Positions 11,818 to 24,900 of a DNA stretch of 64,000 nucleotides are shown one piece after another. A program made the translations under genes and the position numbers. Source of the stretch: Didymodactylos carnosus. Lineage: Eukaryota; Rotifera; Eurotatoria; Philodinida; Philodinidae. The stretch lies in contig CAJNOQ010000032.1 in assembly GCA_905250885.1 (NCBI GenBank), forward strand, positions 33,013 through 97,012, in the 5' to 3' direction. Positions within the stretch are counted from its first letter, which is position 1. Each line of letters opens with the position of its first letter. The notes under the pieces are model-generated. The model saw only the letters and a list, made by a program, of their open reading frames with translations, did not search any database and was not told the DNA's origin.

Positions 11818-13439
11818 ATGGAGACACGTCGTCGTTTACAAACAATAACTAAACAAGATAATAGTCAACAGATCTCATATAATAATTATCAACCACAAAC
11901 AACAAAAGTTCATCCCGTATTCATTGAAACTGTACAATCTTTGCCACAACCATCACTATTTTTAACAAATAATAACAATTCATCTACTGAAAAAACAATT
12001 CTTACAATAATGTCGAACGGTCGTGATCGTACAAATGAATTTTTGACTACAGTAAAAACATTCCAGAGTCGGAGAGTAAGATGTTAAACGTTAATATTAA
12101 TTTACTATTCACAACATTTATTTGATTTGTAGAATGATTATGTTCGTCCATTGATTCCGCCAGCACCATCCACAAAAAAAACAGCATCCACTATTCAACA
12201 AAGTCATCAATTTATGCAATCAGCCAAACAAATTGGTCAAGATCTATCACAAACATTTGTTAAATTAGAACAGTTAACAATAAGTATGTCGTATACAAAC
12301 CATTTATTATCAAATATCAAAGTATCATTTTGTGTTATTATTTAGTTGCTAAACAATCATCATTATTCCACGATAAATCTGCAGAAATTCAAGATTTAAC
12401 ATCAGCTATCAAACAAGATATTGGTAATTTGAATAAACAGATTGCTCAATTACAACAGGTACTTATATGACTTTACTTTTCTCTTATTTTTTTTAATATT
12501 TTTTTTTCTTTCATTTAGTATATGCACAGTACAAATGGAATAAAATCGAAAAACTCACAAACTCATTCTAATTCCGTCGTTTTCGTGTTACAGGTATAGT
12601 CAAACTGTTTTTCGTTCTACTTCAATCTGTCAATGTTTAAACTGTGTATTTTAGTCTAAATTGGCCATCATGTCTAACGACTTTAAACAAGTTCTTGAAG
12701 CTCGTACACACGTAAATAGAGTCCATTTATGAGAGATTCATTACAAAATTTGAAAATTACTTTTTGTCTTCTAGAATTTGAAAGAACAAAAATCTCGGAG
12801 AGATAATTTCTCAAAAAATACCGTTGCATCTGCTGGACATCCGATATCGATGAATGGTATAATGGATTAGTTGGGTGCTACATCTACTACTTTAACATTG
12901 TACTTACTTTTTTAGGACGTCCGTCTTTGTTGTTGCGTGATGATAAACAAGCGAACGGAGATTCTTTTATTAATATGGGTAGTGCACCATCTCAAAATTA
13001 TTCTCAGAAACAATTACAAATTACTGATGAAACAGTAAGAATGTGTGATTGATTGATTAAACGTGTCAAAGTGTAACCATAACCGTACTTAATGTTTCTT
13101 CTAGGATACGTACCTTGCAAGCCGTTCGGAAGCGATGCAAAATATTGAGCAAACAATTATTGAGCTTGGAGACATTTTTACTCAACTTTCAACAATCGTT
13201 ACAGAACAACAAGAATTGGTAGACAGGTAATTTGACAATGAAACACTTTGATCTTTTTAGTTATATGATCTATTTCTAGAATCGACGCTAACGTTGATGA
13301 TGCTGCAATTCATATTGAAGGAGCTCATGGAGAACTATTAAAGTTTTATCGTACTGTAACGTCGAATCGTTGGCTAATTATTAAAGTATTTGCTGTGCTG
13401 ATTATTTGTTTTCTACTATTTATTATTTTTCTGGCATGA
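11818..13439 (+). CDS. STX5: syntaxin 5, Golgi Qa-SNARE
   Basis: Nine exons: 11818-12075, 12133-12283, 12343-12458, 12519-12593, 12655-12711, 12775-12856, 12916-13034, 13105-13226, 13280-13439; 379 aa against about 355 in human. Recognisable blocks are RDRTNEFLTTVKTFQSRR, the Habc helices (DLSQTFVKLEQLT, DIGNLNKQIAQLQ), SKLAIMSNDFKQVLE, and the SNARE motif around EQTIIELGDIFTQLS, with the zero-layer glutamine in FTQL. A C-terminal tail anchor follows (residues about 358-379). STX5 pairs with ER-Golgi and intra-Golgi SNARE partners to fuse vesicles at the cis-Golgi and binds the COG tether. The N-terminus begins METRRRL; animal long-form syntaxin 5 carries a similar arginine cluster acting as an ER-retrieval signal, so this may be the long form (inference). 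An in-frame Met before NGRDRTNEF could give a short form. Confidence 0.96.
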
Positions 13440-14589
13440 TAGATAATTTGGGAATTAAATGTAAACGTTAGTTTTCTGAATATTTTTTGAAATGTTGATT
13501 AAAGAAGAAATTTGTCTGTTTGGAAAAGTCTGAGCGATTGAAATGTTTTTATTGTTATTGATTGATACAAAAATTTGCTGTACATAACATATTTATTTTT
13601 ATCTCGAAAAAAAGTGTAGAGGAATCGTTATTTATTCGTTAAATTAATTTTCGTATTTGATGTTGTGGTTTTGAGTATCTTATTTATTTAAATATATTAA
13701 CACTTAATACTCAATCAGCAGGAATATATTTTTCACTTATTTTGATTTGCATTCACGAAGTTCTAGTAAGGTTTTTGTCAGATTTACTAGAAAAAATAGC
13801 TTTTTGAGAAATTTCAAGAATCAATCCTTATTTACTATAAATTCTATAAAACACATTTTTTTATGTAACTTTTGCCGCTTTGTACAAGGATATCCTCAGT
13901 TTTAAAAATCTGATTCGTTCAACATGTAAATATATCCGACTTGTGGAATTTCACAAGGCACATATTCGGTATCTTTTTTATTTCATTAAACTGTACAATT
14001 GTCGAGAAAACTATAAAATTTAGTATGATGTGGAAATGAGAGAAACAAAGAAAATATTCAGAAGATAGAATTTTTTAACAGAGTAAAAAGCAGCGAAAAT
14101 ATGAAATCGATATTTTTGACTTTTGTAATGGGTAAACGAGAGTAAAAACGAAGCGAGCCAAAAAAACATTTGCCGCCATTTTGTAGGACTTTGTAGGAAA
14201 TAAGAGTAAAATGAAAAAATTTGACTGAAGACTTTTTGTGCTAAAGGGACCGAAAGTTGACTCTTTCTGAAATAGGATCTCCAAAGATGGATGCCATACT
14301 CAAAGAGAAAAATAGGTATTGAGTTAATTCTTTTTCCATTAGATTAGACAGCTCTTCAGTTATATTTTCATCTACAATAAAAGAATCTTTCGTTTTGTTT
14401 TGCGTTCAGAAGAGGTAAATTACTGAATGCCGTTTTCTCATTGTCAGCCATTTTGTGCCCCTGTGAGAGTAGTAAGACAAGTTTTTAATACCAGTACTGG
14501 TACTACTTGAGTTGCTCTTTCGTGTAGTATGTCCCACTCTGTGTAATTTTCTATGCCCTACATGACAAGAGTATCGACATTTTTGCGGC
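13440..14589. other. intergenic, downstream of STX5
   Basis: AT-rich sequence of about 1.15 kb. The ORF at 14075-14284 (minus strand) is short and has no recognisable domain. The N-terminal glycine-rich loop of the kinase relic that follows could not be found here. Confidence 0.5.
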
Positions 14590-16245
14590 TTTTATGTCAT
14601 GTAATGATGGGCGGACTAAATGGAAATACTCCATCGAAAGATTTTCAAGAAAAGTCTCTTCCCAAGAACTTGATATATGACTACGCGTATTCCATCAAAA
14701 TATTGTCAAAATGTATGATCACTTTATTGAATCTGGAAAAATATTCATGATATTGGAATATGTCATCGGTGGAGACTTATTTGCCTATGTCCAAAGAGTG
14801 GATTCCGTTTCCAAAAACAAACAAACATTATAGTTGTATCAATTATGTGATGCTGTTAAGTATTTGCATGACTTTGATTCAAAAGATGTTTTCGAATCTC
14901 AAGAATACTTAAGTCGTACCTATTGTGCATCACGATCATACGTATCACCAGAAATTCTATTGAGATTACTGTACAATCCTAAATCAGCACATATATAGGC
15001 AATAAGTAAAGTTATTGCGTATTAAAAAGTGTTTCGAGAACGGAATCATTACTGTTTTTCTATAGATGTGATTTTACGCATATTTGTCACCGGAGTAATG
15101 CCATTCAAAGGAGATAAAACTAATCAGCTAATATTCAAACAAGTAATTAGTCTAACACAAAATGTTCGCCTCTAGCTATTTCTTTCGTTGAAAACAAACA
15201 CATTACTTTAGTACTTTTGAATACGACGTGAATAAATATCAGATCCATCTGCTTTGATTAATTATCCAAGATGCATATAACTCTTATGTTCACTCAATGT
15301 GATTAAATCATCGATTTGCATTGTTTCTTTACAATGCATTTATTGTTCTCTACCATACACTAGAGAAAAAAGATTCTTGTTGCAGTACCATTTCAGTAAT
15401 CAGATTTTTTTTAAAAACGCCACCTTGTCTACATCTTATTTTAGCATAAAAAATTGGCATTACATTGAAATAATCCATTACGTTGTAATCTTAAATTAAT
15501 TTTCAGTTTATAGAAAATTGACTGAAAAATCGGCAGGAAAATCAAATTTCCATAAATAATTTCCAAGAATCTGGAAATTCGATTTTAATTTTCTATAAAC
15601 TGGAAATTCGACATTGGGTTTCTTGGAAGTTATTTATAGAAATTCGATCGATTTTCTAGAAAGTGGAAATTCGCCCAGGAATTTTTAGACCAAATACTTA
15701 TTCATCTTTTTGTTTTGCAATCAGTGTAGGTATAAGAGATTCACGTAAAGACACTCATATTACACTTACATCAGCTTTGACAGTTTCTACTTTAGATCAC
15801 AATTCTGACTATGCCAGCAAGAATTTTGATTTAGGCAGAGACAGTGATGGCGCGAAGTTTCGATAGAAAAGTCCCAAAATCTGAGATGTTTCACCAGAAA
15901 TTTCTCGAAAGCATGAGGGAGCGGGAACAACCCTAATACAACTTGATCGTGCCGCCACTCAGTGCAAGGAATTTCCAGTTTATAGAAAATCAAAAAGTAA
16001 TTTCTACTTTCTTGGAAATTATTTATGGAAATTCAACGATGATTTTCTATAAACTGAGAAATCCTCGAAGACTTCCTATAGGTACTCTGTGAAATTCTCT
16101 TAGCATTTTTCATAAATAATTTCCAACCTTACAGTGTATACGAACGTGAACAAGACGCACACAAGTTAATTCTTGACATATTTACATATGACTGGTAGAA
16201 CGACCGAATATTCAACAAGTAATTGCTTATACTTGCTTTGTTAAT
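14590..16245 (+). pseudogene. decayed CAMK-group (TSSK/AMPK-like) Ser/Thr kinase
   Basis: Kinase subdomains can be read in order but in broken frames. Subdomains IV-V are at about 14681-14800 (HQNIVKMYDHFIESGKIFMI, then LEYVIGGDLFAYV). A VIa-like helix follows (QLCDAVKYLHDFD). Then a jump straight to an activation-segment APE-like piece (RTYCASRSYVSPEIL, about 14905-14965), so the HRD catalytic loop and DFG motif are missing. A subdomain IX-X piece (ILRIFVTGVMPFKGDK) is near 15065-15160, and a subdomain XI piece (RPNIQQVIAYT) near 16201. In-frame stops interrupt at about 14831 and 14997, and a frameshift lies near 14670. A palindrome-rich insertion (15503-16130) splits the C-lobe. This cannot encode an active kinase; it is a relic of a TSSK-like gene or retrocopy. 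Confidence 0.75.
15503..16130. repeat. palindrome-rich insertion in the kinase relic
   Basis: Two outer blocks (about 15503-15675 and 15970-16130) each contain several copies, in both orientations, of TTTATAGAAAAT and of AAATAATTTCCA. Examples: ATTTTCTATAAACTGGAAAT at about 15589 against TTTCCAGTTTATAGAAAAT at about 15971. The 300-bp centre is unrelated, higher in GC, and contains ORFs with no recognised domain. This layout suggests a nonautonomous DNA element with compound subterminal repeats (inference). Confidence 0.65.
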
Positions 16246-18939
16246 ACGAGTTTCTTATCTATTCAACGAACAGATCGAACAGCCATTAAAAGAAAAGTCG
16301 ATCATCCTAGTATTGATAATTTTTCCTTCATTTAACTTTCTTCTGTTATATTCCATGCAAAGATTCAGTCGTAGAATCTTTTTTATCCTTATTTCGTTTT
16401 ACATTCTGATGGTTCTGTTCTAAATTTTTAATGCATTTATGCTAAACAGAACCAGTAAAAAATTGTCTCTCTCTATGATTTTAAAATAACATGTATTTGT
16501 TCTAAAACACATATCTCGTCGGCATAGGCACCATTATCGATTAACTGTAATTTTCTTTGATAGATTGAGAAATCATTTAGAAAATAAACTTAATACATTT
16601 TAAGAAAATCTTTTCATTTTTTTTATTTATTGTGTCTTTCACAAAAATAGGTGATTTTTTTAGTCTAAATTTTTAAAAATTTATTTCAGAAACTCTTTCT
16701 ATTCCGTTTTATTATTGATGTAGTCCAATTTCTGGTTTGATACTTGTTTTTTCCTCTTATCACAAAGATTGTAGTATATCATAACCATTTTTTTTATTCA
16801 TATATTCGTCTCGTAGTAATTGGAACGAAATTTATTAGACAAGAAAAAACCTATTTCTTATTTATTTGAAATATTTGTTGTTCTTTTCAATAAAAAATGT
16901 CTGTGGTTGTTCTCGTTGCGTGCTGATGCTCTTTCTATAGACGGTTGTCGAGTGTTTTAACTTTTACCCTTCAAAATTGTAAGTCTTTTTTTGTTCTCAT
17001 TTCAATATTAGAATTCACAGCATTCAGATATGTAAAAAGCTAAAAAGCAACGAAGAGAGAAACAGGTGTTTAAAATTAAATGACAAGAGATGTTCTTACA
17101 ACTTTTTTTAAAATAATCGATAATATTACAAAGATTACAGACTATAGCTCTTATTCCCATCGGAAAAGTCGATTTTTTGTTAAAATAATCGATGTTGGAA
17201 AGTACATAATGATAATGTTTTACTACAGATTTAATTTTCTCACGTTTTAATATTCATTACACTTTACAAAGTCTGAAAGAATAACTTTAAACATTCTTTT
17301 AGTTGAAACATGAATGAGTACTGGAAATATAACATTCCAGTGGACCTGTAGATGAGATGACTAGATGTTTTCAAATAGATCAATATTGGTGATCAAAAGT
17401 AGAATATCGAGTTCTTGTTTTCTTCGTCATCGATTCAATAACTATCTATTTTATATTTTCGAAAAAAAAAAAAAAAAAAATCTAAGAATTAAATTATTCT
17501 TAAACAACATTTAGATTAACAACTTAACGTTATTTCTTTGATTGTCGTAAAGAAAACAAGAGAAGAATAATAAATCAAATTTCTAGATTTTTCTCCTATC
17601 CGTCGACGATATTATTTTTTCTAATCATTTAAATAACATGATTAGGATAGTTTTTTTCTTGACTAGAATAATGATAGAATTTGATGAACTTTGAAAAGAG
17701 AGAAAGAGAGATTTGTGGTCTCGACAGATACTTTGTTATCTTCTTTTTCTTACAGGAAAAATTATAATCTAATGATCTTATATAAGAAGAAAACGTCTCT
17801 ATTAGTAGTATTCCCACAATCTCGCTTGTTATTTTCTAGCAAGTAATAGATAGTCACAGATAGTCACTGGTGTAACCTTCAATATACACATACGACAATG
17901 ATATCATATTTTTAATCATGACATTTTTTCGCTGATGTCTTGACATACCCTAATTATTTTCATTTCTATTATACAATCTTATTCAAATATAATAATCATC
18001 ATCTGTTATATTTATACGAACTCATTGGAAGAGAGAGCATAGTTTAAGTTGCAATATGTATACAACAGGATAATTATCAACACATTGTGTTGGCCTTATA
18101 TATATATACGAACAAAATGAACGTTAATTATAGAAGTACGTAATGATTTTTTTCTCATTTTAAAATAAATCAGAATTATTAGTAAAAATTGACTCAGATT
18201 ATATGTTTTACGGGTTATATTGAACAATATAATTAACTAATTAATATCTGCTGTCATAAGGCATTACGACATTATGACTGTTAGATCTTTCAAGAGAATG
18301 ACAGTTATTGAAGAATGCAAACATTTCGTAGACAAGTAACAGTTTGCATCAAATCAAAACTTAGGTAGGTATACAATTTGATTTACCACAAATCACACCA
18401 TTATAGATGTGAACACAGTTTTAAATGAACCATATAAGTCACGAATTGTTTAGTGTTCAATAATACCGACACTCTGCATACATATTTGTATATTTGTTTA
18501 TACACACTGTATTAATAAACAGATATATTACGGTCTGCTGTTAGAGCAATGAATTGAAAGAAAACATAGAAAGAGCAACGTAAACCACCATCAACCTGTG
18601 AGCCGATATCTGTGCTCTAATTTACAAAAATCTAAAATATTATGTACAGTACGCACATACGGATACAGTCATGAAAAAAACGGATAAAAAGGATTTTTTT
18701 TCTTCTTTTTCTTCTTTTTTCACCTAATGAGATAATGTTTCGTTTCTATCATTAGTCTATTTAGAGAGAGAAGAGAAGACTCATTCATTCATTCATTCAT
18801 TCAATCCCATCATGATGTAGCTTTTAGTACTCAAGAAACGCTTGCAGATATCCATATGTATTATATATATCATTGGAGAAAAGAAATCTACATATTTTAT
18901 GGCATATTAAAAAATATCCCAAAATTTACTTTTATTTAG
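16246..18939. other. long AT-rich gap upstream of the large PDZ-ligand gene
   Basis: No convincing exon over 2.7 kb, although the missing 5' exon(s) and promoter of the gene starting at 18940 should lie here or further upstream. It contains a pure A-run (17462-17480), scattered TATATA tracts and an ATTC microsatellite. The ORFs at 16223-16423 and 17629-17817 are hydrophobic or lysine-rich noise. Confidence 0.5.
18782..18806. repeat. (ATTC)n microsatellite
   Basis: Perfect TCAT/ATTC tetranucleotide run of about six units, shortly upstream of the first detected exon of the large gene. Confidence 0.9.
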
Positions 18940-21900
18940 ATCAGTCTGTCGATCATGGACAAATTGTTCAAACAATTCCCACCAATGACGATGTCAACGA
19001 TGATTTTATAGATTCATTACTCTCAAATTACTCAAGCAATGAATCGCTAATAAGTAAGAGAAAAAAATAAAAAAAGAGTGTATATTTGATGTGAGAAAAC
19101 AAAAATATGTTTGATTAGATCAGGACAGCGACTTGAGAAACGATAACAGACTATATAAAAATTAAAATTGACACTTCTAAGAGAAGTGTGAGACATTCTT
19201 GTGTGAGTTCGTGACAAAATCCTCATTAATCTTAAGGTTGAATCATATCAAAAAGTTATAACTAACAATATTAATACAATAGTTTCGATGATAAAATGAA
19301 TATCATAAATAATATGGTCTTTAATGAAATGTCTTTTTGTTAGATTTTCTTTATGATTGTTAACCTTCATGCATGATAATCCATTATAAAGTGTCTGTAT
19401 TTCACACATGACAGTCTATTATACTTACCGATGTAAGTTTAATAGATATTATTCTTTTTATTTCATCTTAAGTTACCCTTCATTTTCATCTGCATATCAT
19501 TACTTCAGATATACAACATATTGATTACAATAAGAAAAAACATGATTTGACAGTATTTGATGAATTAAACAAACAGTGTGATGATGAAATTTTACATTGT
19601 TGTTATCGTAATAATCATAATAACGATTTAAGACAATTTCATCGAAATAATGACATCACAGAAACAATAACAGCATTAGGTGTAGATATGGAATATGAAC
19701 AACGTTTTCAAAAATCTTTACAAAAATTAACTGTACCAAATTGGTACAATGATTCGATTATTGATAATGAATATAAATCTAGTAATAATGAACAAAACAA
19801 TCGATATCGAACAGAATCATCAGTAATATCTCATCAAAGTGAAAATAGTCAAGATGAAAATCGACATTATTCACCTCGTATTAGTCGACAATATGCAGGT
19901 AGTTATAAATCACATCGATCATCAGCAACATCGCCATCGCCTTCTGCACATTCATGGCATCATACCGTCTATAATGGATGGAATACACTATCACTTATGA
20001 CCCATCGTTCAATAACAACACAACCATTATTAATGTCAACAACAATAAGTCAACGAAAAAAATATGAACCGGGTGTTGAACGTGTTTCAAAAACATCAAA
20101 ATGGTATAGACCAGTTGAGTTTACAACAAAAGGTGAGAGAGGTCTAACATCATTATTCATGGATGTTTTGTTTTTATTACCGGAGACTAGTGTAGTAAAA
20201 ATAAACAGAAATGATTAATGATTCATGTTCAAAATATCTTTCCATTCTTCTATAGTATCACGAATTTTCTTACATATGTCTCAAATATTAATAATTGTGA
20301 ATGTATCGAACTTGTTGAAGAGTAATAATTTCAATATAAATGTCAGAGTAAACAGCAGCAAAAGAAACACATTTCATAGTTTTTAATTAAATAAAATTAA
20401 AAATGAATTTAAAAACAGATGCTGTTACTCTTACATTTAAATTGTGAATGTAGTATTCTCATCTTTAGTATTTTCTATCTACTTTTTAAATCTTAAACTT
20501 ATAGTAGTTAACTGATTGTAAACTCGGTTTAAGTTAACCTGATACTATTAAAATATCAAACATAAAATCAAAACATTCTATCATCTTCAAACAAGTGAAT
20601 ATAAAATATCTTCATTTTATCGCGATTATTGCAGTTATTCATTTTATTTGAACTGACATTTCAAATAAACGACAATAATGATTTTTATTTTGACTATAAT
20701 AAATGTAAGAGAGAATGAATGGGTATGTCAAATTCTCATTAATAAAAGAGAAAGATAACGATAGACAAGGGGTAGAGCAAATGTTATTAACCTTGTTTGC
20801 CAGTATTTTGGTAATGTACAAATAAATACTATAGACTATGAATGATGCCTGTGCAGTTTAATATTGAATTTGACCTACTTATACTCATTTTTGAAATTCT
20901 TATAATATATACGTTTAGAGAACAATGGTAGTATTGCGTTTATACTGTGTCCGTATATATTAGAGTTGTTCTCACAGTTTCGTTTTAGTAGTCTAATTAA
21001 TAAACTGTGCGTATGTTTCTCGTTTCTATTGTATTGTTATTGATCTTTTTGTGTCTGCTATGTTGATCTATGAATGAGTGTACGTATTATATATATCCTA
21101 AAATAATAAAACATTCAGACATTAAATTCTCTTTTGTCAAAAAAAGAAAGATTATTCGTGGGGTGTTGTTATTGTTCTTCTTCTTTTTTTTTTTTTTCTA
21201 TGACAGACATTTATAGTAGAATATTTTGATCATTATTATTTATCATTTTTTAACCAAACATATGGTTCATGTTAACCATCTCATCGGATATCTCTATATA
21301 TTAGAAAGTAAAAAAAATAAATCAATTGTCCATCGATCTAAATTATACGTTTAATATCTATTATTTGATCTGTAGATCAATGTCGAATAATGAATATTAT
21401 CCTCGAAAAGGAAGCGGTGAACATGTAAAATCTGATTAATTTAAATTATACTGATAATTATTTCCTGACAGTTTGAAGTCTTCATTTAATCTAAAATATA
21501 GAAATTTATGAACGCTGTAAAGTACATGATGACGTGGGTTAAATAAAAAAGTATTTTAATTGTAATCTATTCGAATTCATTGTAAATTAGAGTATAAAAC
21601 AATCTTAAATGTTATGTATAACGATGCGTTTATCTTTTCATTCATGAAATACAATTGGCTAATCACTATAAGACATTTTATATAATTTGTTCTTTATCAT
21701 CTTTAAGTATATGTCTTTAATACTCAATAGATACCTTAAATGACCTTTGTCTACATCATTATATTTCCGCTAAGAGAAAGGGTATCTCTTTATGGTGATG
21801 ACCTCGCATTAAATACTCAATATTAAATAAAAAATTATACTTTATCAATAGACTAGAAACAATTACAAATACATAAAGACAGTGAAGGAGTTAGGTGCGA

Positions 21901-24900
21901 GCCTTCACAGCCAAAAAAAAAAACATCTTTTATTTCATAAACGATTTTAATGAAGATTTCAGGAAATAGTCATGATATTAAATAATTTTCAGGTTGTCTA
22001 TATGCATAATTGCTAGCAAATTTTAAGAAAACAAGGAACGGAACATATCATTTTAGTATCATAGTTCGGAATGTTTTTAAATCAAAGTCAATCACTCAGT
22101 TTTGTTGAATGTAGGAAGTGAATTTTTACCCTCTTATACTTTTAGCTTTAAAAATTTAAAAATTGTAAAAAGATCTCCAAAAAGCTTTAAAGATATCTTT
22201 TTCTCATTTTTTTTTGTCTTGTTATAGAATCTTGACGACTGATCGAAGACAGTTCGAGTTTCTACTAGAGCATCTTCTTGATACACAAAATAGTTATATT
22301 TATTGTGCTTAGATCTTAAAACTTACTTTTACATATGGTTTTCTGCAAAAACTAGCTTTTTCATCACACACCTACCGACATCATCGAAACTTGTCCGGTC
22401 GATCTCAGATTTTTACCACTATACTAACTCCAGCATGCCTGATGTTTTTCGACTTAAATAGCCAAGATCTAACGTTAAGAATATGTAGAAAATTTTTCTG
22501 GAGAACTAAATTTCCATTCTGAGGCTTTCAGAGTTCCGTTATTCTGGGTATGCAGAAAAGATGCCGAAGCGTATTAGAGCCTAGTATCTGCGGTAAAAAT
22601 ATGAACACCAACTGACAACCTTTCGAAGGAGTTGCTACGATACGCGATGAGTTACTCCGAATCGAGATTTGAACTATTAACGTCGGAACACGCAGGTCAC
22701 ATTTTTCTGGTTCTTGCCACACTTTATGACATTTGAAGGAAACATCGTGAAAAGCTGGAAGATGTCTCAATCTGAAGAAAAGAAAAACCCTTAAATCTCC
22801 AAGGTCGCCTACTTGTTGTGGCACAGGAAAAAAAGAAAAAAAAATTTCTAAAATTGAAAATTTCACCGTGAAGTGACATATTAAAAAATTCATATTTTCT
22901 TGAAAAAAGGTTGAGCGCGGAGTGAATTGAAATTGTAGAGGACACTTAACGCTACTACCATACACCATGATGTTTAACTCAAAAGTCGATTTGTTTTATC
23001 TCAGGAGAGAGGGATTTCCTTAATGATGCTGAATTTTTTTTGAGAAACTAAAGCTTGATTGAAAAATCAACTTGATATATTCGATGCGGTTTCCTTTTCC
23101 TTTATCTACCAGGCAAAACAAATGTAATCATTTATGACATAAAGCATAAGAAAAAGTTGTTATTGTAACATTTCTCGTTGAAACTGACATGCAAGAAAAA
23201 CGCAAAATAAAAATTACCTTCTTTCTGTCAAAACTTCTCCAATGGATCAAAAGTATCAATATTCTCGAGTACTCTTCACGTCCAATTGCATGAGATTTTA
23301 GATAGTATAGAAATTAGATGCAGTATAGGTAGGGTAGGCAGTGTTGAATTTCATGACAATATTTGTTTTTTAAAGAAAACTTCAAAAAACCTTATAGGAC
23401 TTGATTTTTATATGAACTAACCTCTGTTAAACGGTTTTATCTAATATTCAAGTAATAATATATAAAGGTAACAGAACTGGTTAGATCGATCTTAAATTCC
23501 AGAAGATGCTTAATTTGGATCGCTCTATATATAGTTTGACATGGAGACTAAAGAAAAAGTTTTAAGAAATATTTTTGGTTTTCTAATTAGATTTCTAGAA
23601 AACCTTGTAAGAAAAAATAGCTTTCTTGACTTCTATATCCCAGAACCATCTGCATAATATAAAATAGGGTATTTTCTGAAGCTTTCGATTAGTTTCATTA
23701 GGTTCTTGAAGGTTTTCTAAGAAACGAACATTGCTGCGAGACTAAGCGTAGCCGATCCATCTAATTTTCATTGTGGCAAAAGTCACTAGATACCAGTTCT
23801 GAAGCTTCTGATAAATGTGGTGTTGTGGCTGATCGCTAACATTTTTCTAGTTAATTCTGAACTTTTCTATTTATCCACAGGAGTTGCCTTTCTATTTGAA
23901 TCGAATCGTGTTATATCCAAAATGAAAGATGCTATTATTAAGTATCTATATTTTTTTTATCAGATAATTAAAAGTTAGAAATAAACCATCAACATAAATG
24001 TAAAGATAGATATATAATTTAATTTGCGACATTAGAAACAAAGTCAACGTAATATGAGCGAGAACGTTAACGAAACGTACGAAGAAGGATCAATGCGCCT
24101 AAATAAAGAAAAGAATATAATGATGCTAGGTTGAATGAACTGATGAAAAGCATCAACAGCAATGATGCACAGAAGGACGATGAAGAATGTACATTATTCG
24201 AGGATAGATAGTTACAATAATTTTGTTCACACTTTTCATCCAAATTTTATCAAATTCTCAGGAGACTACATTGATGATATGTCAATGACAAGTTTAGTTG
24301 ACTCAATATACTGAGTATATAGTGCGGTACAGTAAAAGTGGGTGAAGATCAATTTTTTGCACGGTCGTACCTCTCATCTCATGAGGTCTAAGTCGGTTCG
24401 CTAACACAGGGAAAAGTTTTCTTCGCCACGAGAGTGTTCCATTTGAAGCGTTACTTATGGGGTATGTCCAAGCACAATGGGCACCTTCCCTGGCTACGGA
24501 TCTGCTTCGTGATATGAAATACATATTTTTTCTAGTACAATTACGTGGTTCTATACGTTATTTGTTTCTCAAAAAACAATGATATATTTCAAAAAGTGAT
24601 ATAAAACAAAAATCCAATATGAATAATCTGTATTTCTACTACAGAACAAACAATAGCGGTTTCTGAAATCAACGTGATACGTCGGTGCCTAGTAGCATGA
24701 CTAATTGTTAATTCAACGGCAACCGGTGTTACACGGATTACGAATATTTTTTCAGAAACCTCACACTGCCTCTTCAATATATTATCTCGGTGTTATGAGT
24801 GGTCAAAAAAAGTTTCCATTCGCCTCTTGGACGGACAGTCTTGATAACGCATCGAAAAAATCTTTCCTCACGAAGATTCCCCACGATTACATCGCGTTTT

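Noticed and set aside
22528-22968. 146-codon minus-strand ORF in the large gene's intron
   Set aside because: Phe/Ser-rich composition, no domain, no splice or start context; probably chance.
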